Positions 47,251 to 56,000 of a stretch of 64,000 nucleotides of DNA are shown here, one piece after another. The notes below the pieces were generated by a model, which was not told the DNA's origin, ran no database searches, and was given only the letters and a program-made list of their open reading frames with translations. The translations under genes were made by a program, and so were the position numbers. Source of the stretch: Rheinheimera soli (GTDB lineage: Bacteria; Pseudomonadota; Gammaproteobacteria; Enterobacterales; Alteromonadaceae); NCBI RefSeq assembly GCF_021290985.1, contig NZ_JAJOYU010000012.1, positions 62,001 through 126,000 on the forward strand. Reading direction: 5' to 3'. Numbering within the stretch: position 1 is the stretch's first letter; the number at the start of each line of letters is the position of its first letter.

Positions 47251-48417
47251 TTGTTTAAACTATTTACACTATTTTGCAGCATCAGCCTGTTAAGCACCGC
47301 AGCTTTTGCTGCGCAGTTCACCGTAAATGATCATGATAAGTTTGTTATAGGCTATGTGTTTCCATCCGACAACAGGTTGGACCCCGATAGCATTGCTGCA
47401 GAAAAAATGACGCATATCAATTATGCATTTTCCACTATCGAACACGGTAAACTCGTGGAAGGTTTCGCTTTTGACCGCGACAATTATATGGCTCTACAAC
47501 GCCTGAAAAAGCGTAATCCGCAGCTTAAAATTCTTACCTCAGTTGGCGGCTGGACCTGGTCTGGCGCTTTTTCTGAAATGGTACTGACGCAAAGCAGCAG
47601 GCAAGTTTTTATCGAAAGCGCTGTCGCCTTTGTGACACGGCATCAATTAGACGGTATTGATATCGATTGGGAATACCCCGGATTAGCTGGGGCTGGTAAC
47701 CCACACCGCGCAGAGGACGGTAGAAATTTCACCTTACTGCTCAAGGATCTTAGACAGGCGCTTACTCAATTATCTACTCAACTGCAACGGCCGATACTGT
47801 TAACAATTGCCAGTGGAGGTTTTCCTGCCTACATAGCAAAAAGTGATATAGCAAACTGGCACCCTTATCTGGATTTTATCAATATCATGGCATACGACTT
47901 TAACTTTCCGGCTGATGGTGCCATCACCGGCCACCATGCTGCTTTGTACAGCAACCCACAGGACCGCAGCGGTTTATCGGCTGATGCGGCTGTACAAGAC
48001 CATGTAGCTGCTGGAGTACCCGCCAGCAAATTGGTTATAGGAGTTGCCTTTTATGGCCGCAGTTGGTTCAACGTAACGACTAAAGAGCGGGGGCTTTATC
48101 AGCAGGGTTATACAGGTGAAACCGACTTAGGCGGCAGTTATCACGATTTAGTCACTAAGCTGATTGATAAGCAAGGGTTTGAGCGACATTGGGACCCTAT
48201 CGCCAAAGCCCCTTGGTTATGGCATGCCAAACGTCAGATTTTCATTAGTTATGATGACCCTGAATCCATCAGTGCCAAAAGCCAGTATGTAAAACAACAA
48301 GGTCTGCGCGGTATTATGTTTTGGCAATACAACTCTGATCATAAGAATGAGTTATTGGATAGCATCAATCAGAGTTTGGCAGCACCAGTGCCCACGCCCG
48401 CTACTGCGGACCATTGA
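47251..48417 (+). CDS. GH18 chitinase, exported
   Basis: This glycoside hydrolase cleaves chitin-like beta-1,4 N-acetylglucosamine polymers. DGIDIDWEYP at 134-143 is the D-x-x-D-x-D-x-E catalytic motif with acid Glu141. ILTSVGGWTWSG is the substrate-binding SxGG, and MAYDFNFPADG holds the Met-Tyr-Asp group. I start at TTG 47251: GAGG lies 5 bases upstream, and the product begins with a clean signal peptide (MFKLFTLFCSISLLSTAAFA). A longer in-frame reading from 47218 is possible. The 388 residues are a single catalytic domain without a binding module. It interrupts the darP-pmbA pair. Confidence 0.9.
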   Translation: MFKLFTLFCSISLLSTAAFAAQFTVNDHDKFVIGYVFPSDNRLDPDSIAAEKMTHINYAFSTIEHGKLVEGFAFDRDNYMALQRLKKRNPQLKILTSVGGWTWSGAFSEMVLTQSSRQVFIESAVAFVTRHQLDGIDIDWEYPGLAGAGNPHRAEDGRNFTLLLKDLRQALTQLSTQLQRPILLTIASGGFPAYIAKSDIANWHPYLDFINIMAYDFNFPADGAITGHHAALYSNPQDRSGLSADAAVQDHVAAGVPASKLVIGVAFYGRSWFNVTTKERGLYQQGYTGETDLGGSYHDLVTKLIDKQGFERHWDPIAKAPWLWHAKRQIFISYDDPESISAKSQYVKQQGLRGIMFWQYNSDHKNELLDSINQSLAAPVPTPATADH

Positions 48418-48528
48418 GCTAAACAAAGCGCTTTTGCTTGCCTTGTGGCAACTCCAATTCGTTGAGAACTATGATAAGCTGGCGCCAAATCTTGGCAGTC
48501 AAAACAGAGCATTCTGACAGGTACACAG

Positions 48529-49875
48529 ATGAGTCAAACCGAAGTTACAATCTGGCAAGAAATCGCCGAAGTAAAAGATGCGGTCAGCCAGGTGCTGGCG
48601 CATGCAAAACAATTAGGTGCCAGCAGCGCCGAAGCCTCAATGAACCGCACCCGTGGTTTAAGTGTCGAAACCCGCCATGGTGAAGTGGAAACTGTCGAGT
48701 TTAATCAGGACGGTGGTTTAGGCATCAGCATTTATGTCGGTCAGCGTAAAGGATCTGCTTCTACAGCTGATTTAAGCCCGGCCGCTTTAAAGCGCACAGT
48801 CGAAGCTGCTATTGATATAGCCCGTTATACCTCTGAAGACCCGCATGCGGGTTTAGCTGATGCGGCCTGGCTGGAATTATCGCCGCCGGATCTGGATTTG
48901 TTCCACCCAGCTTCGGTGTCTACCGAACAAGCTATTGAATGGTGTAAAGCCTCTGAAGAAGCAGCTTTTGCTTATGATGCCCGTATCACTAACTCTGAAG
49001 GCGCATCGTTTTCCTCACATCAGGGCTTAAAAGTCTATGGCAACAGCCATGGTCAACTGGTCGGTTACCCAAGCAGCCGTCACAGCCTCAGCTGTGTAGT
49101 CATTGGTGAAGACGGCGAGGATATGCAGCGCGACTACAGCTACACAGTAGCCCGTGAATTAGGTGCTTTATTGGACCCGGCTCAGATTGGCCGCGAAGCT
49201 GCACTGGAAACAGTGCAACGATTAAATGGCCGTAAACTCGGCACGCAAAAAGTGCCGGTGATTTTCCGTGCTGATATTGCCAGTAGTATATTTGGTCATT
49301 TGGTGTCTGCGATCAGTGGTGGCAGTATTTACCGTAAATCCAGTTTCCTGCTGGATAAAGTAGGTCAACCTGTGATGTCCGACAAAGTGACTATTATTGA
49401 GCGCCCGCATTTAAAACAAGCGTTAGCCTCCAGTCCTTTTGATGGCGAAGGTGTGAAAACCCGCGATTTAACAGTACTGGATAAAGGTGTATTAAATACC
49501 TACCTGACCACTAGCTATTCAGGCCGCAAGTTAGGGTTGCCAAGTACAGGTCATGCCGGTGGTATTCATAACTGGTTAGTGCAACATGGTGATGCTGATT
49601 TAGCTCAGCTGTGCCGCGATATGGGCACTGGTTTGTTGGTGACAGAGCTGATGGGGCAGGGCGTCAATACAGTCACAGGTGACTACTCACGTGGTGCTGC
49701 TGGTTTCTGGGTTGAAAACGGCCAAATTCAGTTCCCGGTTTCTGAAATCACCATAGCTGGTACTTTGCAGCAAATGTTTATGGATATTCAGGCCATAGGC
49801 AAAGACGTGGACCCTCGTGGTGGCGTGCTGACAGGTTCTGTATTGATAGGCCAGATGCAAATCGCAGGTCATTAA
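48529..49875 (+). CDS. pmbA: metalloprotease partner PmbA/TldE
   Basis: This 448-residue partner of TldD lacks its own HExxH motif, as is normal for TldE. RTRGLSVETRHGEVETVEFNQDGGLGISIYVGQRKGSA is split across the N-terminal domain; RGAAGFWVENGQIQFPVSEITIAGTLQQM is the conserved C-terminal block. It has no signal peptide. It follows the chitinase gene by about 110 bases and ends at a strong bidirectional terminator shared with the M3 peptidase gene. Confidence 0.95.
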   Translation: MSQTEVTIWQEIAEVKDAVSQVLAHAKQLGASSAEASMNRTRGLSVETRHGEVETVEFNQDGGLGISIYVGQRKGSASTADLSPAALKRTVEAAIDIARYTSEDPHAGLADAAWLELSPPDLDLFHPASVSTEQAIEWCKASEEAAFAYDARITNSEGASFSSHQGLKVYGNSHGQLVGYPSSRHSLSCVVIGEDGEDMQRDYSYTVARELGALLDPAQIGREAALETVQRLNGRKLGTQKVPVIFRADIASSIFGHLVSAISGGSIYRKSSFLLDKVGQPVMSDKVTIIERPHLKQALASSPFDGEGVKTRDLTVLDKGVLNTYLTTSYSGRKLGLPSTGHAGGIHNWLVQHGDADLAQLCRDMGTGLLVTELMGQGVNTVTGDYSRGAAGFWVENGQIQFPVSEITIAGTLQQMFMDIQAIGKDVDPRGGVLTGSVLIGQMQIAGH

Positions 49876-49879
49876 AAAT

Positions 49880-49926
49880 AAAAAGGGGTGGCTCACATTG
49901 TTCACAATGTGAGCCACCCCTTTTTT
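49880..49926. terminator. bidirectional terminator between pmbA and the M3 peptidase gene
   Basis: A 22-bp stem (49880-49901 with 49904-49925) runs AAAAAGGGGTGGCTCACATTG and its complement, with only TC at the centre. A and T tracts on both sides let it end both convergent genes. The GGGGT ends and the TCACATTGT core are shared with the palindrome at 4347. Confidence 0.92.
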
Positions 49927-49931
49927 AGTTG

Positions 49932-52115
49932 TTAGTTAATACCGGTTTTTAAACCACGGCGGATTAACAGTGCATCTGTAGTTGGTTCCTGACCACGGAA
50001 GGCTTTGTAGGCTTCCATTGGGTCTTTACTGTTACCAATAGACAGAATGTTTTTACGGAAGTTAATACCGTTTTCCAGCTTCAGACCACCCTGGTTTTGC
50101 ACATGGGCATAAGCGTCAGCCGCCAGAATTTCACTCCACATATAAGCGTAGTAACTGGCAGAGTAACCGCCTGAGAACACGTGAGCGAAGAAGGTTGATT
50201 TGTAACGTGGCGGCACAGCCGTCAGATCCACACCGTGTTTTTTCAGTGCTTCAGCTTCAAACTTCTTTACATCCTGCAACGGCGCGTCGGCTGGCAGAGA
50301 ATGCCATTCCATATCTAACAGCGCAGCAGACATATACTCCAGAGTGTCAAAACCCTGGTTGAAGCTGCGTGACTTCATGATTTTTGCCAACAGTTCAGCC
50401 GGAATAGCTTCGCCTGTTTTGTAGTGTTTGGCGTAGTTGCCAATCACATCAGGGTGAGCAGCCCAATCTTCCTGGAAGGTAGATGGGAATTCAACGAAGT
50501 CACGTGATACTGAAGTACCTGACAAGGATGGGTAAGTTACGTCAGAGAATAAACCATGCACAGCGTGACCAAATTCGTGGAACATAGTGGTCACATTGTC
50601 ATAGCTCACCAGTGTAGGTTCGCCAGCTGGGCCTTTAGGAATGTTCATCACGTTTACGACAACAGGCTTCTGATTTAACAGCTCACTTTGTCTGACAAAA
50701 GAACTCATCCAGGCACCACCACGTTTGCCGTCACGGGCGAAGTAGTCTGCATAAAACAGCGCAATGCTGCTGCCGTCAGCGTCAAAGACTTCATAAGCTT
50801 TTACATCCGGGTGATACACAGGTAAGTCCGGACGTTCTTTCATCGTAATACCAAACAGCTTGTTCATGGTGTAGAACATACCGTCTGTTAATACACGTTC
50901 AAATTCAAAGTACTCACGCACTTGAGCTTCGTCTAAATCGTATTTGGCTTTACGTACTTTCTCAGCGTAGAACTCCCAGTCCCATGGCTGCAATTCAAAA
51001 TCACCGCCAGTTTCTTTGATCATTGCCTGAATAGCTTCAGCTTCTTTGTTGGTGTTTTCGACCACTGCCGGCACCATAGAGGCGAACATATCCATCACTG
51101 CTTTTGGTGTTTTAGCCATAGTAGGTTCTAACTGGTACGTAGCCCAGTTGTCATAACCCAACAAACCAGCACGTTCAGCACGTAACTGCGCCAGACGTGC
51201 AACTATAGGCTGGTTGTCTGTTTCGCCTGAAGTACCGCGGTTCGCTGATGCTTCCCATACTTTTTTACGTATTTCACGGTTTTCCAGTGAAGCCAATGCA
51301 GGCTGACGGGTGGTGTTGGTAATTTCAATCAGGAATTTACCTTCTTTGCCTTTGGCTTTTGCACCTTCGGCTGCAGCAGTAATTTCTGCTTCAGATAAAC
51401 CTGCTAATTCTTCTTTGGTGTCGACATAAACAGCGATCTGATCTTTCATTGCCATCAGGTTTTGCTGATATTTGTTGGTCAGAGTGGACTGTTCTTCGTT
51501 TAACGCACGGATCTTCGTTTTTTGTTCTTCCGTTAAGTTAGCGCCGGCACGAACAAAACGCTCGTAATAATCTTCCACTAAACGAGTGGCTTCACCGTCT
51601 AAACCTAAGGTGGCGCGAGTGTCGTATAAAGCTTTGATACGGGCAAACAATTCCGGGTTCAGGTTGATGTTATCTGAATGCGCAGCAAATTTAGGTGCCA
51701 TTTCAGCCTGAATTTTCTGAATGGTTGGGTTGCTGATAGTGCCCGTCATGTTATAGAAAGTCGTAGAAGCACGGCCTAACAGCTCTCCGCTTTTTTCCAT
51801 AGCGACAATGGTATTGTCAAACGTGGCTGCTTCGGTATTACCTGCAATAGCCAGGATCTCAGCTATATGCTGTTTGATACCTTCTTCCATGGCTGGTTGG
51901 TAATGTTCAACTTTAATTTTATCGAATTCTGGGGCTTCGTATTGCAGAGTACTTTTTACGAATAATGGATTGCTCACAGCTCCTTGCTCCGCTGCTGGTG
52001 CTGCAGTTTGTGTTTGCTCAACTGCTGCAGTGGTTTTAGCTTCTTCGGCTGGCTTGGAGCAGGCGCTTAAAGCGACGGCTGCGCCAATAGCGCTGGCTAT
52101 TAAGGTCTTACGCAT
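49932..52115 (-). CDS. dcp: M3 family peptidyl-dipeptidase, lipoprotein
   Basis: This 727-residue thimet-type metallopeptidase carries HEFGH at 513-517 as the zinc site. The N-terminus is a lipoprotein signal (MRKTLIASAIGAAVALSAC) followed by an Ala/Thr/Glu-rich linker, so it is probably anchored in the periplasm. E. coli Dcp, which removes C-terminal dipeptides, lacks such an anchor. Conserved blocks include SFNQGFDTLEYMSAALLDMEWH and FAHVFSGGYSASYYAYMWSE. It is monocistronic, with the terminator at 49880. Confidence 0.92.
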   Translation of the reverse strand: MRKTLIASAIGAAVALSACSKPAEEAKTTAAVEQTQTAAPAAEQGAVSNPLFVKSTLQYEAPEFDKIKVEHYQPAMEEGIKQHIAEILAIAGNTEAATFDNTIVAMEKSGELLGRASTTFYNMTGTISNPTIQKIQAEMAPKFAAHSDNINLNPELFARIKALYDTRATLGLDGEATRLVEDYYERFVRAGANLTEEQKTKIRALNEEQSTLTNKYQQNLMAMKDQIAVYVDTKEELAGLSEAEITAAAEGAKAKGKEGKFLIEITNTTRQPALASLENREIRKKVWEASANRGTSGETDNQPIVARLAQLRAERAGLLGYDNWATYQLEPTMAKTPKAVMDMFASMVPAVVENTNKEAEAIQAMIKETGGDFELQPWDWEFYAEKVRKAKYDLDEAQVREYFEFERVLTDGMFYTMNKLFGITMKERPDLPVYHPDVKAYEVFDADGSSIALFYADYFARDGKRGGAWMSSFVRQSELLNQKPVVVNVMNIPKGPAGEPTLVSYDNVTTMFHEFGHAVHGLFSDVTYPSLSGTSVSRDFVEFPSTFQEDWAAHPDVIGNYAKHYKTGEAIPAELLAKIMKSRSFNQGFDTLEYMSAALLDMEWHSLPADAPLQDVKKFEAEALKKHGVDLTAVPPRYKSTFFAHVFSGGYSASYYAYMWSEILAADAYAHVQNQGGLKLENGINFRKNILSIGNSKDPMEAYKAFRGQEPTTDALLIRRGLKTGIN

Positions 52116-52324
52116 GGATCTTTCCCTCTGGGTATTTTGGTTGCTTTTTTGTTATGGATTTACACTAAAAATCATCAACTTTTAACTGGTCGAGTATGCC
52201 AAAAGCAGGGCTGAAAGAACAGGTTTTGCAGTAAATGGCCTGTTTAGTGGGATGAGTGGCATTCAGAGGAATGTTTTGTTTCTGAGTCAGATATTTATGC
52301 TCTGGCGCAAACATAAAAATAATC

Positions 52325-52357
52325 ACTCTGGCAGTGTGCTGGAGCTGCCGCCAGAGT
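52325..52357 (-). terminator. possible terminator of the alpha/beta hydrolase gene
   Basis: ACTCTGGC (52325-52332) and GCCAGAGT (52350-52357) form an 8-bp stem. On the minus strand it is followed by GATTATTTTTATG, a modest T-rich tail. It lies 33 bases beyond the hydrolase stop. Confidence 0.55.
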
Positions 52358-52390
52358 GCTCTTTGTTTACTGTGATGCTGCTTGCTTACA

Positions 52391-53215
52391 TCAGACCGCT
52401 TTTAAAAACCGGATTAAATCCCGGCTTAAGCGGTCTTTTTCTGTGGCAAATAAGCCATGAGGTGCGCCATCGTATTCAATCAGTTCAGCGTCCGGAATAA
52501 AGTTATGGATTAAGCGTGACGAACTTTGAATGGGTACTGTGGCATCTTCAGTGCCATGGATCACTAGCACAGGTACCTGTATGGCTGCTAAATCTGCCCT
52601 GAAGTCAGTGGACGAAAAAGAGTTCAGGCACTGCAAGGCGGAACGTAAACTGCCTTGCATAGCTATGCCTTGCATCCAGTCTAAATAGGCGGAGCTAACC
52701 GGGTTGGATAAGATGCTGACGCCAAAAAACTTTTGAAAAAACGCAGTGTAAAAGTGCGGCCTGTCGGTTTTTAATGCCAAAGCGGTTTGTTCAAAGGTGG
52801 CTGCATCCGTGCCACTTGGATTGTCCGGTGTCAGTAAGCGAAAAGGTAAGACGGAGGAAATCAGCGCAATTTTAGTGACTCTCTTGCCTTCAAACCGTGA
52901 CATATAACGCGCTACTTCGCCACCGCCCATCGAAAAACCAACCAGTACCACATCGTTGACTGCGGTGTGATTGATCAGTGCAGCTAAATCGTCGGCCAGC
53001 GTATTGTAATCGTAACCATGCCAGGGTTGGGAAGAACGGCCAAAACCTCGTCTGTCGTAAGCAATGACTCTGTGGCCGGCATTGACCAGCGCTATGGCCT
53101 GGTCTTCCCAGCTGTCGGAAGATAAAGGCCAGCCATGGATCAAAATCACAGTGCTGCCACTGCCCCAGTCTTTGTAATAAAGCCGCGTATTGTCTTTGGT
53201 GGTGAAATAGCTCAT
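52391..53215 (-). CDS. alpha/beta hydrolase, chloroperoxidase/esterase-like
   Basis: This 274-residue alpha/beta hydrolase has VILIHGWPLSSDSWEDQ as the oxyanion-hole region and VLVGFSMGGGEVARYMSR with the nucleophile Ser. Asp lies in VLVIHGTEDATVPI and His in DGAPHGLFATEKD. This order is that of non-haem chloroperoxidases and related esterases; the true substrate is unknown. No signal peptide is present. GGAG precedes the ATG at a good distance. It stands alone. Confidence 0.88.
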   Translation of the reverse strand: MSYFTTKDNTRLYYKDWGSGSTVILIHGWPLSSDSWEDQAIALVNAGHRVIAYDRRGFGRSSQPWHGYDYNTLADDLAALINHTAVNDVVLVGFSMGGGEVARYMSRFEGKRVTKIALISSVLPFRLLTPDNPSGTDAATFEQTALALKTDRPHFYTAFFQKFFGVSILSNPVSSAYLDWMQGIAMQGSLRSALQCLNSFSSTDFRADLAAIQVPVLVIHGTEDATVPIQSSSRLIHNFIPDAELIEYDGAPHGLFATEKDRLSRDLIRFLKAV

Positions 53216-53526
53216 GTCGTACTCCGTGTATTGGGCTGATTTATGAGCATGGACTGATTTTAACCACAGATCTGTGGGCTAAGGCACACAGTGCCAAAGC
53301 AGGACTGGGCTTTGAGTTTTGCTACCAAATGGGATATGGTGTCCGCCATTGAATTCTCTTTTCCATTTCAACAAGACGGAGGTTATTTTGTTCAAAACAG
53401 CAATAAAGTCGCCGTCTTATCACGCTGCTTTTTTTACCGTCTTCCATTCCTGAGCCGGCTCCGTGTGACGGGGTCGGCTGTTCGTTACGCTCTCTGATTT
53501 TGACTATTTAAATTCCGGAGTCTGGA
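53216..53526. other. intergenic region between the hydrolase and the Rnk-like gene
   Basis: This 311-base gap separates divergent genes. A 68-codon open frame (53291-53497) has no ribosome-binding site and a cysteine/aromatic-rich random composition, so I do not call it. AGCCGGCTC and GGGGTCGGCT near 53457-53483 form a weak imperfect hairpin. Both genes' promoters should lie here but no clear hexamer pair was found. Confidence 0.4.
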
Positions 53527-54372
53527 ATGACTATCTTTATTAAAAAAACATCGGCTAAAACCGATGTTTCGGCGCTATTTTTTATGGCCAGTTCGGCTAT
53601 CCGCCCTTTACCACCCTGGCAACTACAGCACGTGCTGCAACAACTTGGCTCTGTTGCTAACCATAAACGTAAACCACTGAGCGAAACTGGCGTAGTGCCA
53701 GGCTGTTCGGTGCGGTTACTGGATTTGTCTGATCAGACGGAATCCTGGATCACCCTGGTTTACCCGCAGCAAGCAAAACCAGAACAAGGTTTTATTTCGG
53801 TGTTATCCCCATTAGGTGCAGCTTTATTGGGGAAAAATGTGGGGCAAGTGGCTGAAGTTCAGCTGTTTCGTCGTACTTTACGTTTTATGTTGTGTGATCT
53901 GATGTCGGTCAAGCAACCCCCAGCTTTTACTTTTACCCCTAGCGTACAGGAGAATATGATGAGTCAGGCTTTACCAGAAATACTGTTGTCCAGCTTGGAT
54001 CTGGACCGTTTAGATCAGCTGTTAAGCCGATTGCCAGCTACAGATCCAGCCCGTTTACTACTGGAACAAGAACTGGAACGAGGTGCTGTGGTTGAACCCG
54101 AAGAAATGCCAAAGGATGTGGTCACTATGAACTCTACAGTTCGGGTTCGTTTAATGAAAACAGGCGAAGAACCTTGCCTGACACTGGTGTATCCAAAAGA
54201 TCTGGATGCGACAGGTGATAAAGTATCAGTACTGGCTCCTGTAGGTTCAGCTTTGCTTGGGTTACGTGAAGGCGATGAAATTCACTGGCCTATGCCTGAT
54301 GGCGACATTCAACCGATACAAGTACTGCAATTGGTTTACCAGCCAGAAAGGGCAGGACAGTTGCACAGATAA
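53527..54372 (+). CDS. rnk: double-length Rnk-like protein (two GreA/GreB C-terminal domains)
   Basis: Residues 145-281 are a full Rnk homologue (nucleoside diphosphate kinase regulator): EEMPKDVVTMNSTVRVRL and VLAPVGSALLGLREGDEIHW. Residues 1-143 are a diverged second copy, with VVPGCSVRLLDL and VLSPLGAALLGKNVGQV in matching places. Rnk is normally about 136 residues. At the junction AGGAG is followed by ATGATG (53956-53961), in frame and at the right spacing. The second half may therefore also be made on its own. The full ORF starts at ATG 53527 after GGAG. It has no signal peptide. It could be a fusion of two ancestral genes. Confidence 0.8.
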   Translation: MTIFIKKTSAKTDVSALFFMASSAIRPLPPWQLQHVLQQLGSVANHKRKPLSETGVVPGCSVRLLDLSDQTESWITLVYPQQAKPEQGFISVLSPLGAALLGKNVGQVAEVQLFRRTLRFMLCDLMSVKQPPAFTFTPSVQENMMSQALPEILLSSLDLDRLDQLLSRLPATDPARLLLEQELERGAVVEPEEMPKDVVTMNSTVRVRLMKTGEEPCLTLVYPKDLDATGDKVSVLAPVGSALLGLREGDEIHWPMPDGDIQPIQVLQLVYQPERAGQLHR

Positions 54373-54420
54373 ATTAGTGCTGTCGTATGGCGATGGTTAA
54401 ACCATTACATCAGATAAGCG

Positions 54421-54463
54421 CAGAGCTTTGGCCAGGCGCTCTGTGGGATAATAACCACAGAGC
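54421..54463 (+). promoter_or_regulatory. alternative hairpins in the apbE leader
   Basis: GCTCTGTGG (54438-54446) can pair with CCACAGAGC (54455-54463) around GATAATAA, or its GCTCTG with CAGAGC at 54421-54426. The two pairings exclude each other. The second hairpin ends 8 bases before the AAGGA ribosome-binding site of apbE. There is no T run. Function is unknown. Confidence 0.4.
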
Positions 54464-54483
54464 TGTTCTGAAGGAAAACTGAT

Positions 54484-55512
54484 TTGAATACCGCATCTTT
54501 TTTGGGTCTGAAACAACATTTTTTCGCTTGTGTTGTTTTAGTGACCTTAGCCGCCTGCGCGAAACCTGACAACGAAAAAGTGTTGCTGGAAGGCAAAACC
54601 ATGGGCACGACCTACCATGTCACCTATATCAGCCAGCCCGGTATGCCAGATCAGCAGCAGGTGCAGGCCCAGATTGACCTCGCATTAAAAGAGGTGAATC
54701 AGGTAGCCTCTACGTATATCAAAGACTCAGAGTTGTCCTTATTTAACAGCAGTGATTCGACAGAACCGCGTGAAGCTTCAGAAATGCTGCGGCTGTTATT
54801 TGCAGAAGGGATCCGGCTGGCGCAGCTGACCGATGGTTATCTGGATATTACCGTAGGTCCTTTAGTAAACCTCTGGGGTTTTGGCCCCACACACAGACCA
54901 GAAAAAGTACCGGACGATGCCGCTATAGCTTTGGCCAGAACACAAATCGGTGCACAACATCTGCAACTGGAAGGCAGCAGTGTCTATAAAACTAAGCCAC
55001 AGCTTTATGTCGACTTATCCACTATTGCCAAAGGTTACGGTGTCGATTTGGTGGCAGAAGTGTTGGAGCAACAAGGCATCAGCAACTTTCTGGCTGAAAT
55101 TGGCGGTGAAATTCGTGTCAAAGGCAGCTCTCTGGAAAACAAAGACTGGACTGTAGGACTGGAAAAACCTGTGGCTGAAGGGCGTGTGTTGCAGCGCCTG
55201 ATCCGGCCTAAAGACAATGCTGTGGCTACCTCAGGTGATTACCGTATTTTCTTTGAAGAAAACAACCAGCGTTATTCGCACTTAATAGATCCTAAAACCG
55301 GCAAGCCAGTAACCCACATGATGTTATCCTCTACAGTGATCCATCCGTCCTGCATGACAGCGGATGGCTTATCAACAGCTTTTATGGTGATGGGGCCAGA
55401 AAAAGCCATGGAGCTTGCGGAACAACACCAAATTGCAGCTTTGTTTATTGTTAAAAACCAACAAGGTGAATTTGTAGAACTCTACTCAAAGGCCTTTGAA
55501 CCATATCTATAA
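54484..55512 (+). CDS. apbE: FAD:protein FMN transferase ApbE
   Basis: ApbE attaches FMN to threonines of Na+-translocating redox proteins such as NqrB/NqrC and RnfG. The 342-residue product is a lipoprotein with TLAAC ending at Cys25, so it acts in the periplasm. TMGTTYHVTY opens the mature domain, and TADGLSTAFMVMG holds the conserved metal site. The start is TTG at 54484 with AAGGA 8 bases upstream. No nqr or rnf genes are nearby. Confidence 0.92.
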   Translation: MNTASFLGLKQHFFACVVLVTLAACAKPDNEKVLLEGKTMGTTYHVTYISQPGMPDQQQVQAQIDLALKEVNQVASTYIKDSELSLFNSSDSTEPREASEMLRLLFAEGIRLAQLTDGYLDITVGPLVNLWGFGPTHRPEKVPDDAAIALARTQIGAQHLQLEGSSVYKTKPQLYVDLSTIAKGYGVDLVAEVLEQQGISNFLAEIGGEIRVKGSSLENKDWTVGLEKPVAEGRVLQRLIRPKDNAVATSGDYRIFFEENNQRYSHLIDPKTGKPVTHMMLSSTVIHPSCMTADGLSTAFMVMGPEKAMELAEQHQIAALFIVKNQQGEFVELYSKAFEPYL

Positions 55513-55569
55513 ACTTGAGTTGGTGAAGAACTATAGGTTATGCTGCGAACAGTTCTTATCGAGGGCTTT

Positions 55570-55941
55570 ATGCCAAAACCTATGCTCCGCTTGCTTGTAC
55601 TGATGCTGATTATGCTGAATCACGCCGTTTCGGCCTGTGAAAGCATTGTTATGCATTTGCCGGAGGAGGATCATCCGTTTTCTTTATTCGATAATTCCAG
55701 TCACAGTGAACATCAGCATTGCGCTACGCAAGAAGTTGCCCAACAAAGCGCAGAAGATGCTGCAGGACACGCAGCAGAACATAAGGATAACCATCATCCC
55801 ACTCATGCTCATGTTGCCTGCTATATAGCCGAACTTTTTTCAGTATCTGCAGACCCTGTGGTGCACAAAGCATCAGGCTTAGCTCAATATGCGATGATCA
55901 CCACCAGCTATACCCCTTTAGTGCCTCCACCCAATCTTTAA
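55570..55941 (+). CDS. histidine-rich periplasmic protein, metal-efflux locus
   Basis: I do not recognise the family. The 123-residue product has a signal peptide (MPKPMLRLLVLMLIMLNHAVSA). The mature part contains several His clusters: HSEHQHC, HAAEHKDNHHPTHAHVAC, plus acidic residues. Such composition fits metal binding. It is followed after 59 bases by the czcCBA-type genes and resembles the small lead proteins of some CzcCBA or Cus operons. GAGG lies upstream of ATG 55570; a longer reading from 55540 lacks this support. It could buffer or deliver metal to the pump. Confidence 0.7.
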   Translation: MPKPMLRLLVLMLIMLNHAVSACESIVMHLPEEDHPFSLFDNSSHSEHQHCATQEVAQQSAEDAAGHAAEHKDNHHPTHAHVACYIAELFSVSADPVVHKASGLAQYAMITTSYTPLVPPPNL

Positions 55942-56000
55942 ATCTCCTGGTTAAACATCCGTTTTTTACTTTTATTTAAATGATCTGGTGGAGCATAGTT

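Noticed and set aside
53457-53483. AGCCGGCTC...GGGGTCGGCT as terminator or palindrome-family member
   Set aside because: Pairing is imperfect, no T run follows, and it lies upstream of a gene and not after one.
53291-53497. 68-codon plus-strand open frame between the hydrolase and Rnk-like genes
   Set aside because: No ribosome-binding site, random-looking composition and no recognisable motif.
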